Below are positions 21,115 to 30,572 of a DNA stretch of 64,000 bases, piece after piece. The translations under genes were made by a program, and so were the position numbers. Positions within the stretch are counted from its first letter, which is position 1. Every line of letters begins with the position of its first letter. The stretch is from Trebouxia sp. TZW2008 (Eukaryota > Chlorophyta > Trebouxiophyceae > Trebouxiales > Trebouxiaceae). The DNA is taken from positions 1 through 64,000 of the forward strand of contig BDIU01000268.1 of assembly GCA_002118135.1 (NCBI GenBank), written 5' to 3'. The notes under the pieces are model-generated. The model made no database searches, was not told the origin of the DNA, and saw nothing but the letters and a program-made list of their open reading frames with translations.

Positions 21115-21868
21115 TCAGATGTCAGCAATGGTGACCTCAACCTCCACACCAGGCTCAATGCTGCATCAGCATTGACAGGATGAGCAAGACATCAAGCAAG
21201 ATTGCAACAGTGCTAACTGCCATTGCCCTTGGAACATGGCAACGCGCTGAGACACAATGTTGCTGGAATGCTTGAACAGTGCAAGCATAGCATCTAAAGG
21301 CACCAGGTGCTTCAGCAAGAGAAGCAAAGCACAGCACAAGTGACTTGATGCTGCCAGATGTCAGAATGCAGCCTCTTCAATTGAAAGCAGTGCATGACCA
21401 AGCTCTAGCGACAAGAACTACCAAGCGGAAGCCAAGAGCCACACCTGATGGAAGTGATCTGCTTCACCACATCTGCTGGTGAGTGCAAGTCCAGCAGCCT
21501 TTTGTGGATACGCATCTCAAATCTGTCCCAGGTGTTGGTACCCTCACCAGCAGGCGACTTCCTGGTGGTGATGTGCAACACCTTAGTGGGAAGGCGGACA
21601 GGTCCCTTCACCTTCAGGTGCTTGTCCTTGGCTCCGCTGATCAGGTCGGCGCACACTGAGGAGAAATCAACAATGATTACACCGAATAGGTGACAGTACT
21701 GCACCTCACAGTGACTGTGCAACAGAAATTCTGCAATACTGAATCGAAAGCCGTACCCTTCTCGAGGTTCTTGACATTTCTGGAGGTCAAGGTGATTCTG
21801 ATCCTGTGGATCTGACTTCCCTCCTCCTCAAGTCCGGGCTTGCCGGCAGCTGGTTTGATGGCAGCCAT
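21115..21868 (-). CDS. RPS20: 40S ribosomal protein uS10 (RPS20)
   Basis: Small-subunit ribosomal protein of the 40S head. Three exons, 21868-21757, 21655-21445 and 21160-21115, join in phase to 122 residues, the normal size. The sequence has [61 protein letters not shown] and the C-terminus [10 protein letters not shown] typical of uS10. The ATG at 21868 follows a TTGCAG, so a non-coding leader exon may precede it. Part of exon 1 is present in inverted orientation about 300 bp upstream. Confidence 0.97.
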
Positions 21869-22124
21869 CTGCAACAAACGGAGCCGTCAGGTCTTGCAGG
21901 ACTCAGCCCAGGAGTCAGCTTCCAGGCGCGGCAAAAACGCAGCGCACCTTCTGTTCGCCCAGAGTCAGCACCTGGATGTCCAGGCCTATGCAAACTGAGG
22001 GTTGAGAGAACGCTCTGTCTCGCGTTGAACTTGTACGGGCGGCCAGTCGATTGCTAGGTTTGCGCCAGGGTCTGAGGGCGATTGTGCCCAAAACGGCCTA
22101 ACAGAAATTGATGCACAGCCCCAG

Positions 22125-22180
22125 ACTTGAGGAGGGCAGGAGCCAGACATTTCCGGATTGACCTCCAGAAATGTCAAGCT
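22125..22180 (+). pseudogene. Inverted fragment of RPS20 exon 1
   Basis: Plus-strand CAGACTTGAGGAGG and, after a diverged ~25-bp gap, TTGACCTCCAGAAATGTCAA match the sense strand of RPS20 exon 1 (encoding GLEEE and LTSRNVK). The gene itself is on the minus strand. The two 20-bp arms are exact reverse complements (21773-21793 and 22157-22177). It is too short and broken to be functional. Confidence 0.85.
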
Positions 22181-22192
22181 GCATCCGTTGGC

Positions 22193-22219
22193 ATGGGCGC
22201 AGCCAAGAAAAACAAGCAG
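22193..22219 (+). other. Possible first coding exon MGAAKKNKQ
   Basis: ATG followed by eight codons (GAAKKNKQ) ends at CAG with a following GTCAGA donor, directly after the inverted RPS20 fragment. A short basic first exon is typical here, but I could not find a convincing second exon between 22220 and 23300. Low confidence; it could be chance. No other gene was seen in 22220-23302. Confidence 0.25.
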
Positions 22220-23302
22220 GTCAGATTTTGATCAAAATTATGATCACAGGCGCAAGCTTGACTTTCCATGTATACACATATGTTCGTACATGCGCAGTGC
22301 GCACAGATATGTGGCTGTGCTTCGAATAGCTTCATGACACAATACATTTTACAGTCAGCGCCCAGACCTGTACATCTCTAGCTCACTGCAGCAGAACAGG
22401 TTAGATAGACATAGGTATTAGGCGAATGCAAGTCTGGCCTACATAATGGTTGCCCAGCACAGGACCAGCTTTACAATTTGACCTTCGCACTGCTTACAAT
22501 GTTGTGCTACGCCATGAGTTATGCAAGCACACATGGAACTTTCTATGCGTGGATGTCAATGGAAGCATGACCAAGGCCTTGCACAAGCTTGCTTAAGCAA
22601 GTCAAAACACAAAGATTCTAATCTGCACTCGACGTCTTTTTGCAAATCCACAGGCAGGAGCTTGAACTCAATTGTTGGGCAACATAGCTGGTTGCAGTGC
22701 ATTCAGAACCATGTGGCAGTGCTAGATGTTGCCATGCCGGCCGCAAAGGACAACAGCTCTCATTGCGCAGATTGGGCTGCCAAGCAAATGTTCCGTTGCC
22801 GCAAAGGAATAGTGAGACAGCTGCTTGTGCACCGATTGAGACAAGGGGCATCAGCTTGGGGACTGTCAGCATGCCTGCAATGATTGTGACTGGTGACCTC
22901 AAAGGCATTGTAGTGCAGCATTATTACAATAAGACGGGGCCTAAGCTGCCTTCTAAACAAGTGCATTCATTGAAAAGTGTCTGGTATGAAGATGATTTGC
23001 CACATGGCAGTCATGTTGCACAGCAGCCAAGACCTGAAGCTACTGTGGCTCAGAATGCTGAGTTTGCACAAGTATGAGCAGCTGCTGCTTTCTGCTACTG
23101 CCTGATGATCTGCTGAGTGACCAATGGTCATGCTACAGACAATTCTCGGCATCTGAAGTAAGTTCATGGCATGGGCGTGCTTGCTGAGGCATGACGGCTC
23201 ATATCCTGCAGCAGCAAACATACCATCAGTCCTGCAGTGTTTTCCAGCACGAAGGCGTCTGGAAATCTAGCAGCATATACCTGGCTTGGGGACAAATTAT
23301 AG

Positions 23303-23687
23303 CTATTTGCCCTCAGTTGCTGCTTTCACTCCAGCAGCTGTTGAAGCAGCAATGCTGTCGTGTGTTCCAGTGGCGCCCTCGTTACGCTGGGCATCAGCGG
23401 CTGCGCTGGCGGCCTGCAGAAATCAACGCATGCACCATCGACAAAAGCTAGACAAGCAGGAAGACCTGGAAACAGGGTCGAGCCTGCACAGAAACAGCAT
23501 TCTATTGTCGCACCTTTTCGCCTGAGCTACCTTTGGCGTGGTGTGCGGTTGCATCATAGTTGTCTTCACGGGGCTTGAACTTCTCTGCCTCTTTGTCGCC
23601 TGCATGCTCAAGATCGACTCTGTCGTTCAAAGCTAGCTCGGGGTCCATGACGCCACCCTTGGCATTGTGATCTGTTCTGTCTGCCAT
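23303..23687 (-). CDS. Small hydrophilic, LEA-like protein
   Basis: Two minus-strand exons, 23687-23514 and 23413-23303, join in phase 0 across a GTGCGA donor and a TTTCTGCAG acceptor to give 94 residues. The first in-frame ATG gives MADRTDHNAKGG. The protein has almost no hydrophobic residues. It includes DPELALNDRVDLEHAGD, EKFKPREDNYDATAHH and an Ala-rich end, AASTAAGVKAATEGK. This composition suggests an intrinsically disordered stress (LEA-type) protein. I cannot assign a family and give no symbol. Its start lies about 300 bp from the oppositely oriented gene at 23991. Confidence 0.6.
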
Positions 23688-23990
23688 ATCGCTTGTCGCT
23701 CCGTACGCGATGGCCAAAGTCTACTGTGCGTAAGCACTGCAGCAAGCGAATGCCTGTCGGCTATCCTGCGTTATGCTGGCGTTACAGCCCATACGACTAG
23801 CTGCGGGGTCGTAGCGAATGACCCATTTTACTCGATACCCCTTATTTTAATTTGGTTGTGCCACCGCTACACTCCGAGAGTTCCCGAAAACGGTTGGTCA
23901 TATGAGCCGGCTCATATGAGCGCTCATATGAGTCACAAAATCTGCGCCGCTATACCACAGCCTGACCGCAACGCAACCGCATCACTCAGC
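23688..23990. promoter_or_regulatory. Divergent promoter with three CTCATATGAG palindromes
   Basis: Between two head-to-head genes. The 10-bp palindrome CTCATATGAG occurs exactly at 23911-23920 and 23923-23932, with a near copy at 23898 (TCATATGAG), all within 37 bp. The spacing suggests a dimeric factor site. The first two are separated by a GCCGGC-type hairpin. Confidence 0.5.
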
Positions 23991-25572
23991 ATGGTTCTTT
24001 CGCCTAGAAGCGCAGAGATGGCAACTCGATCTGCGACAGCTCGCCTCGAAAAGCGTCGTGCTGAGCTCGACAAGCTGCAGACCACCTCGCACGCTTTCAA
24101 GGAAGCCAGAAGCGTCGTGCCTCGAGGCACGGGCGTTGACAAGCTCTGGTTTAAGTCGGGGCAATACTGGGGGAAAGCTTACACGATCGGCTTGATCCTC
24201 AAGCATGAGGGTCTGCCGATAGCAGCGGACGACCCCTGCTTCGAGCTACCTTCGTTCTCCAATCAGAAAAGGGCATATCAGGAGATGCAAGCTGCTTCGC
24301 AAGCGCCTGCGCCAGAGGAGCAGCCACGCAAGAAGCCTGTTGTCGCTGTCGAGTGAGCTTTTCCGAGCACACTGCTTTGCGCAGCTTGTGTTCTGTGCCA
24401 GGGACATCCAGGTCAGCCTGTTTGCTGTGCAGAGAACAGAATGCGCTGGAAGACGCTCAGGTGCTTGCGGCTATGGAGGACCGGCAAGGTTGTGTGTCCG
24501 CTGCTACTGAAGCTGCTCTTCAGGAGGCCATCAGCAAGGCTGAAAAGCCTGTCAACAACTACACCATAGATGCAAGGCCTGTCAGCGAGCAGCGCTCAGA
24601 GTAAGTGTCACGTCACAGGCTTTACTGAGGTACAGCTTTGAGAGCATAGGTGCAGTCACTTGACAATTTGTGCATGCTTGCAGCCCTGCTATTCCCAAGA
24701 GGAACAAGGACATGCTGTACTACTATCAGAAGCATGGAGAGAACCTGGAAAGAGAGCCTCCTTGCTATGGCTGCCTGCATCCAAAGTGGCAGAAGCAGTA
24801 CAAGGACAAGCAGCTGACCAGAGAGGAGTTGGCAAGGTTGTGGCAGATTGAAAAGTGCTACATTGAGTCTGTTGACCCCAAAGCCTCTCACCATATGATC
24901 TCTTTGGACAAGTGGACGGTGAGTGCTTTGTTTGCGTACTTACACGTTGCAATCAGGTTTGATGATGTCAAAATTGTTGATCCAGTGTAGCATTGATCTT
25001 TTGTCAACAAAACTGAGGTCTTGTTGATGCTTCTCATACAAATAATAAGCTGTCATTAGCGCATTCTTGATTTCAATGCCTTTCTGAGTGAAGCCTAAAC
25101 AATCTACCTGTTTGGCTGACTTCTGCTGCTCGCTGTGCTCCAATTCTCTTCTTGTTGCCTGTATTGTTTCGTCTAAAACGCAGAGGCTGTGATTGTGATG
25201 TTTCTTCAAGCTAGAAGCAACTGCATCAAAGTCAACCAACATGTCATTGACTGCTCCTTGTCTGTTTTAAATTTATTTGACAGACAGCGCATGCTTTTGC
25301 AGGCCTGGTGTCGTCAGCATCACCAAGGGGACCTGTCTGCTACACCTGAGAAACATCAGGCATTCTCGATCCAGCTATATGAGGAAGCTCTCTCCAAGAC
25401 ATCCTTGACACATCCACACCGCCACTACCAGAACAGCACAAGTTCCATCTACACCAAGCTGGTGAAGCGGCATGGCTTTGCTGAGCCTGATTACAACCCA
25501 TTCAAGACGCAGGAGCACAGGCAGCGGGGTCGGATTCTGATGCAGCTGCACAGAAGCCGTGTTGGCATGTAA
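23991..25572 (+). CDS. Unknown four-exon protein at the left end of the compact block
   Basis: Exons 23991-24352 (or ATG 24018), 24433-24600, 24684-24918 and 25303-25572 join in phase to about 335-344 residues. The N-terminal part is charged (ATARLEKRRAELDKLQ), followed by GVDKLWFKSGQYWGKAYTIG. The middle is Ala/Glu-rich. Exon 3 has PPCYGCLHPKW, a single Cys-x2-Cys pair too small to call a zinc finger. Exon 4 ends GRILMQLHRSRVGM. I do not recognise it. It has ordinary host-type splice sites, and its third intron contains an antisense open frame. Confidence 0.65.
24940..25242 (-). CDS. 100-aa open frame nested antisense in an intron
   Basis: Starts at a true ATG (MLVDFDAVASSLKKHH) and is uninterrupted for 100 codons. 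Composition is balanced, charged and amphipathic (ETIQATRRELEHSEQQ, IKNALMTAYYLYEKHQQDL), unlike the Cys/Ser/His-rich shadow frames typical of this window. It lies wholly inside intron 3 of the plus-strand gene. It could be a small independent gene or an old insertion. No family recognised. Confidence 0.45.
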   Translation of the reverse strand: MLVDFDAVASSLKKHHNHSLCVLDETIQATRRELEHSEQQKSAKQVDCLGFTQKGIEIKNALMTAYYLYEKHQQDLSFVDKRSMLHWINNFDIIKPDCNV

Positions 25573-25589
25573 GCCCTCTGCTCCAGTCA

Positions 25590-26310
25590 TCAAGCAGCGC
25601 ATTGTATTGCTTTGGGCTGCTCTGCTTGCAGCAGCTTCTGCCTCTTTCTGGCTTGGCAAGCCTGCTCTGCCTTGCGTTTCTTTGCCTCATCCACTGTCAA
25701 CAGCTTTTGATATAGATCACCCATCCCAGTAGATACAAAACCCTGCCTAAGATTTAACTTTAGATCCCTGAACTCAGCAATCAGCTCTGGCTCTGGCAAT
25801 CCTCTCAGGCGCTGCAGATTGTCTGCAGCATACTTGTGAAAGCATGTCTCTGCATAACACCTGGCCACCTGTCCCTGCATGTTCAGCATGTCTGAGATGC
25901 TGACATGCCCTGGCAGCTGCTGCTGTTTCTTGAACTGCTTGGTTGTCTCCTGAAAGCCGAGCACTGCCTGGTTGATGAGATTGCCTGCTATCGCATATAG
26001 CTTGATGCCAGCCTGCCCAAAGCCACCAGCAATCATTTGTTGCAGACTAGCATTCTTCATTTTCATCAGCTCCTTGCCCTCCAAGCGCTTGTTCTGCCAA
26101 GCAATCTCCTCAGCGGTGCCTGGCTTGCTTTGCTGTAGAGAATATGACCCCGTCTGTCTAATACTTGGCAAAACAACACCAAACACCCATTTTTTGAATG
26201 TTCTTGCCATTGGCAACTTTGATGAACAGCACAACTCGTACAGCCCTGACTCTGCAATCCATTTTGAGCTGAGATCATTGCTTGTCGGGTCGTTCAACAC
26301 ACCCCAGAGG
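25590..26310 (-). CDS. BRO-N-type (baculovirus repeated ORF/phage antirepressor-like) protein, 5' end uncertain
   Basis: The frame encodes LNDPTSNDL, then ESGLYELCCSSKLPMARTFKKWVFG and VLPSIRQTGSY. This is the characteristic second half of the BRO-N domain, common in large DNA viruses, phages and mobile elements. The C-terminal part is helical (ISDMLNMQGQVARCYAE, then a Lys/Arg-rich end). The first half of BRO-N is missing and no ATG opens the frame: the upstream end is a long pyrimidine run followed by CCCTGAG, which could be a splice acceptor. Either a 5' exon was missed or the gene is truncated. It is antisense to an acidic exon at 26313. Confidence 0.7.
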
Positions 26311-26312
26311 CT

Positions 26313-27097
26313 CAGGGTAGTGAGAGTGATGAAGAGGATGGCGACACTGAGGATCAAGATGGGGATGCAGAAGATGATGATGAGGATGAGGAGGAGGAAG
26401 AGGAGGAGGCAGAGGAGGAGGAGGAGATTGAGGATGGGGACGAGCAGGACATGGACTACAAGGACAAGGTGCGCTGCATGCTGCTGTTATGCTTGTTGCA
26501 ACTGCCTGCTGCCTGCTGCTGCTGTTATCCTGTGGTGAGCAAGCATCCATGTAGTCATGTGCCTGCAATGAAGCTGCTTGCCTGCACCTAGCTTGCTCTG
26601 TGCTGTTGCAACATTGCCTTCCCTCTGTACTGTTGCAACATTGCCTTCCCTGTGCTCAGTCCTGCCTGAGGCACCTCTGATCATGCTGCATCAAAGGCTG
26701 TGCATTGACAGTTGCATTCACTCTCAAGGGAAAGGGAAACGGAAAGGGAAAGGCTGCCAAGCGCAAGGCCCAGACCAGCCCAAAGCCATCCAAGGAGCCA
26801 AAGTACATCAAGCATGCTGTTGGAGATGCTGAAGCCAAAAGCGCTTTTGAGCTGGCAATGCACATCAAGACACAGATGACTTTGTTGGACACTCTGACAT
26901 ACACAGGAGCGGCAACAAATATCATGGCAGTCATCTTCAAGGCAGACCCTGTGGCATTGCAGCTGTTTGAGAAATACCAGACTCTGCCAGAAGGCACCCC
27001 TGAGCACCAGGCAGCAAAGACGGCTTTCTTTGCAAGCGATGCTGGAAGGGTGTATCAATCTGTCTCGCTGCAAGCAGATTTCATGTTTCACCCTTGA
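26313..27097 (+). CDS. Protein with acidic run then basic linker, function unknown (5' end missing)
   Basis: Exon 26313-26468 encodes an Asp/Glu-rich stretch (GSESDEEDGDTEDQDGD, then a run of Glu) ending DMDYKDK at a GTGCGC donor. It joins in phase 0 to 26729-27097: GKGNGKGKAAKRKAQ, then a folded-looking part (DAEAKSAFELAMHIKTQ, FEKYQTLPEGTPEHQ) ending FMFHP. No ATG precedes the acidic exon in frame (stop at 26265), so a 5' exon is missing. I could not join it in phase to the gene ending at 25572. Inside its intron an ~22-bp unit, CTGTTGCAACATTGCCTTCC, is repeated twice. Confidence 0.5.
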
Positions 27098-27338
27098 TTG
27101 GCCGAGTTTCCTAGCATTTGCTGCGCTGCAGCCAGCCTGCATGACAGCTTGGAACGCCGCCTTTTGACTTGAGTTGACTCTATGGCAAGCCTGATGATTG
27201 CCTGAACATCTTCGCTGCTTTGAAATGCTTTTGAGGCTTTGTCCTGACTCTGAGACAGTTGTCCTTGTCTGCAGCTCATGCTGCTTGTAATCGATTGTGC
27301 GTTGATTCTACAAACTGTTTGTGCGCACCAAGCAAACC

Positions 27339-28345
27339 ATGTTTGCACACCGCATAGCCGTGTGGCGTGACACCAGAGATTATGCTGACTGCCTGCCTGC
27401 ACCACCCCTCTCACAGAAGTTCCGCTGGGCCCCAGATCAGGGCTGGAACAAGCCGTCTGTTGGCATGAAGGTGTCAGTGCAGGATGCTGACTGCCTGACT
27501 GCCTGCAAGAAGCTCATGGATGCAGGCTGCAACCCTGTGGTGCTGAATCTTGCTGACATTGTTGTTCCTGGTGGGTGTGTGGAGTCAGGCTCTGGGGCAC
27601 AAGAGGAGTCCCTGTTCAGGCGGACCAACTATAACAGGACGCTCATTCAGAATTTTTTACCCAAGTGCGCCCTGCTCCGCTGCAGTCAGCTGAACCACTT
27701 AGCACCTCTTTGACCTGTCTGTGTGCTGCATAACAGTTCAGCCTGATGAAGCAATCTACAGCACGGGCGTCACAGTCTTCAGGGCCCCAGAAGCCCAAGG
27801 GCATGTGTTTTTGGCAGACCCGTATAAGGTCTCGCTGATTGCCTGCCCTGGAGTGTACCGCCCACAGGTAGACAGTTATGGCAGGCTGGCAGCAATACAC
27901 ATTCAGCAGCTTGAACAGAAGCTGGACCTGATACTCAAGCTTGCAGCCTGTCATGGCCATGACAGTGTTGTTCTGGGCCCAATGGGCTGTGGAGGTGAGC
28001 GCTCACAGCCTGAGCAGATGTCTGGCTGCTGCAAGCAGCAGCTGCTTGCTATATAGCTCACAAGTACCTGTGCATGCTGCAGCTTGGCAGAACCCTCCAG
28101 CAGAGGTGGCAGCAGTCTTTGCACGCGTGTTACAGAAGGACTGCTGGGGTCTGCAGCAGGTTGTAGTGGCCTGCCTAAGCACAGGCAACCAGGGCATGGA
28201 GAAGAGCCCATATCTCAGGCAGAAGAGCAACTATCAGTACTTTGCTGAAGCCCTCACACCAGATGCAGCACCAGTTGCAGATGATGGCAAGCAGGCAGAG
28301 CATGACAAGGCAGAAGCAGCAATCAGCGCATTGCAGGCGATGTAA
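27339..28345 (+). CDS. Microbial-type poly(ADP-ribose) glycohydrolase domain protein (TIGR02452 family), frameshifted
   Basis: Macrodomain-like hydrolase acting on ADP-ribose polymers. Exons are 27339-27664, 27737-27994 and 28083-28345. Family landmarks occur in order: VLNLADIVVPGG, AQEESLFRRTNYNRTL (the PGG and AQEE-LFRR signature around the catalytic glutamates), IYSTGVTVFRAPE, SLIACPGVYRP, DSVVLGPMGCG and WQNPPAEVAAVFARVL. In exon 1 a run of six T at 27653-27658 puts the last codons out of phase with exon 2. With one T fewer the exons would join correctly and continue a conserved Tyr-Pro. So there is a one-base insertion or a sequencing error. The ATG at 27339 is the first in frame (the upstream GTG is not used). 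Confidence 0.85.
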
Positions 28346-28534
28346 TCAGCCTGTGATCCCCTTGAAGCTCTTTGTCTTGACTGCCTGAAAGAGCGCCAGT
28401 GAGGCAATGATAATAGCCCCTGTAGTGAGGATGCCCTTGAGGCCGTACTTTTCTTGCACCTTGTCAACCCCCTTGGTGGCAGTTGTGGTGGCGGCAGCAC
28501 CAATGGCTGTTGCAGCAACAGACCCTGGATCCAT
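28346..28534 (-). CDS. 62-aa single-helix membrane protein
   Basis: Intact ATG-to-stop frame beginning MDPGSVAATAIGAA, with one hydrophobic helix (ILTTGAIIIASLALFQAV) and a basic end (KTKSFKG). Its stop codon abuts the stop of the PARG gene on the other strand with no gap. Small membrane proteins of this type are common in viral and mobile-element gene blocks; its function is unknown. Confidence 0.6.
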   Translation of the reverse strand: MDPGSVAATAIGAAATTTATKGVDKVQEKYGLKGILTTGAIIIASLALFQAVKTKSFKGITG

Positions 28535-28661
28535 GAGTTCACATACACACTTACATAAAATTGTAAAAAGTGCAGCCGCCTATTGACTGAAATGCAAGAA
28601 TTTCTTGTGGCAGTGCGTTCCGTGGCAGAAGGTTGTCTAGTGTCATGTTACAGTAGGCAAG

Positions 28662-29762
28662 ATGAGCATCACTGCTGCCAATCTCACTGATGGCATCAGA
28701 GTTGACCAGGCCACTCAAAAAGGGTCTGTGTATGATGTCATTCAACTGGTGACTCAAGGCAATCCTACTTATTCAGCAAGAATCCTTGCAAGGGTGTGTG
28801 AACAGCATATCGAGTTACATCCAAAATGGATGAAACTCAGGATCAATGGCAAAGGCAGGGAAACTCCTGTGGCTGATGCTGCCACTCTGGTGGAAATAGC
28901 CTGGCTGTGCCCAGGCAAAGCAGCACTTGCTTTCAGGCGCAAAGGCGCTGAGTCAGTGTGCCGCATGCTTGGTGGCGACCTGAGTCTGGTGGATGAGATA
29001 CAGCGCAGGCATGCACAGGTTGCTGGCACAGCTGAAGAAGAGTTTCTGCTGGCAGATGCACAGGCAGGCAGCACACAGCAAACAGCAGTGGTTCAAAAAA
29101 GAACTCTGGATGATGATGATGAGGTGTATGCTGCCAAAAAGCAACAGCTTCTTGGTCAGATTCAGCAGGACACAATCAAGCAGCATGCACAGGGCTCCAT
29201 GAGCATACTGGACATGTTGTCAGCAGGCAATGCGCCTCCAGCAACCATGCAACTGTTACAGACCATCAGGCACAATGTCACAGCGCGCCTGGGCAGCATG
29301 ATTGAGAATGGCATGCAAGGCATGCCTGCAATTGCAGCAGCGCCTCAGCAGCAGCAGCACCTTAGCATCAACCAGCAGGCCCAGAGGTGGACAGTACAGA
29401 TGTATGCAAGTAGGCTCGGGCTGCCTGCTGCAGCTTGCACTGCAAGCAAGCTGAAGGATGTAGGTGCAGCTGCTAGCAAGATCTGGTGCAGAGAGCGCTT
29501 ATTGCCAAGCATTGAAAAGAAGTCAAATGGCTCATTGATCATAAGTAAATTCCAGCCAGGCAGCAACACTGCAGAGAAGACTGCCTTTGAGCCTGAACAG
29601 GACCCACACCTGTTTGCAGAAGCGCGCATGAAATATAGCTTAGCTTACAAGGGGAGCTATGAGACTGCTGATAGATCAAACTTTGATGTCTGGACCTATC
29701 CAGCACAGACAGGGGCAGAAGTGTTACAAGAGGCATTTAACAGAATAGCGGACAACATCTAA
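28662..29762 (+). CDS. 366-aa intronless BRO/KilA-like protein
   Basis: Longest uninterrupted gene in the window, starting at a true ATG (MSITAANLTDGIRVD). The N-terminal ~120 residues contain GSVYDVIQLVTQGNP, LVEIAWLCPGKAALAFRRKG and VCRMLGGDLSLVDEI. The 'FRRKGAE-VCR-LGGD-SLV-EI' pattern recalls BRO/KilA-type viral DNA-binding modules, as I remember them. A Gln-rich linker follows, with SILDML recalling ISDML in the BRO-type gene at 25590. The C-terminal part is a separate domain (RWTVQMYASRLGLPA, KIWCRERLLPSIEKK). Likely nucleic-acid binding. Its stop overlaps the stop of the minus-strand gene at 29759. Confidence 0.7.
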   Translation: MSITAANLTDGIRVDQATQKGSVYDVIQLVTQGNPTYSARILARVCEQHIELHPKWMKLRINGKGRETPVADAATLVEIAWLCPGKAALAFRRKGAESVCRMLGGDLSLVDEIQRRHAQVAGTAEEEFLLADAQAGSTQQTAVVQKRTLDDDDEVYAAKKQQLLGQIQQDTIKQHAQGSMSILDMLSAGNAPPATMQLLQTIRHNVTARLGSMIENGMQGMPAIAAAPQQQQHLSINQQAQRWTVQMYASRLGLPAAACTASKLKDVGAAASKIWCRERLLPSIEKKSNGSLIISKFQPGSNTAEKTAFEPEQDPHLFAEARMKYSLAYKGSYETADRSNFDVWTYPAQTGAEVLQEAFNRIADNI

Positions 29763-30572
29763 TAGAGAAACATAGACTTCACTGTAGCAAAGTTGTTCAA
29801 GACTACAAACTCGCGTTCACAGTTTCCCCTGCGCTGTACTACAGGATACAATGCCTCTGATTTGATGTCCTTGACCATCTGAGTCAGCGCGCTATCTGTT
29901 GGATGCTCCCTTCCTGCAGCAAACTCTTGCCAGATCAAACTGTGCAACTTTGTCTTTGTGAATAGCCGCACGCAAAACGCCTTACCATATCGTACACTGT
30001 ATAAGCTGTCAAAATGGCTGGCAAAATCCTGTGGTGTTGACTGCAATCTATTCCTCGTGAGAAGCTGCTGCAAGTGACGCTGCTTCTGAGACTGAGAAAA
30101 GTAGGTGCTCAAAGCGCTTTTGGCTGGTGTGCTGACAGATGCTGGGCGCACTAGCCTTCCCATGACAAGACTAGCTACATTCCTCGTACGGCGCTCGAAA
30201 TCTGAAACAGCTTGACTCATGAGTATTTGTGTCTGTGTCTTCAGCTCCTCGATCTCAGCTTGGGGGTCCATCACAGGCTGTACGATCGCCTCTGCCTCCT
30301 GGCTGCTCACTTCCTCGGCTGTGGTATCAGGACCAAGGTCGTGAATGTCTGGTGTTTCGGGCGACAGTAACGTCCTTTTTGTGCTTCTTGCGAACTGCTT
30401 CTGCAACTGCTAGGTTGAGTTCAGATCCAGCTTTTCGCTTCTTGACATATACATACTTCATGTCAGTGTACCGCACTTTAATAAGAACGTCGTTTTTTCC
30501 CCATATCTTCACTGACGTAAAAAGCTGGACAAATTGTTGGCGCGTCAGCTGGCTACCGAAAACGGTGTGCAC
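29759..30572 (-). CDS. Unknown protein, possibly split by a frameshift or unseen intron
   Basis: The 3' frame (29759-30406) encodes a hydrophilic protein with EIEELKTQTQILMSQAV (coiled coil), RRTRNVASLVMGRLVRP, SHFDSLYSVRYGKAFC and REFVVLNNFATVKSM. Its first ATG is at 30271 (MDPQAEIEELK), but good protein-like sequence continues 5' to it (ETPDIHDLGPDTTAEE). A second frame upstream (30572-30327) encodes basic sequence (VKIWGKNDVLIKV, MKYVYVKKRKAGSELN). The two frames overlap near 30400, so one gene may be broken by an indel or joined by a short intron. Stops of this gene and the plus-strand gene at 29762 overlap by 4 bp. Family not recognised. Confidence 0.55.

Noticed and set aside
25303..26468. 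Joining the unknown gene ending at 25572 to the acidic exon at 26313
   Set aside because: A GTAAGC donor-like site overlaps the stop, but no AG before the acidic frame gives the right phase.
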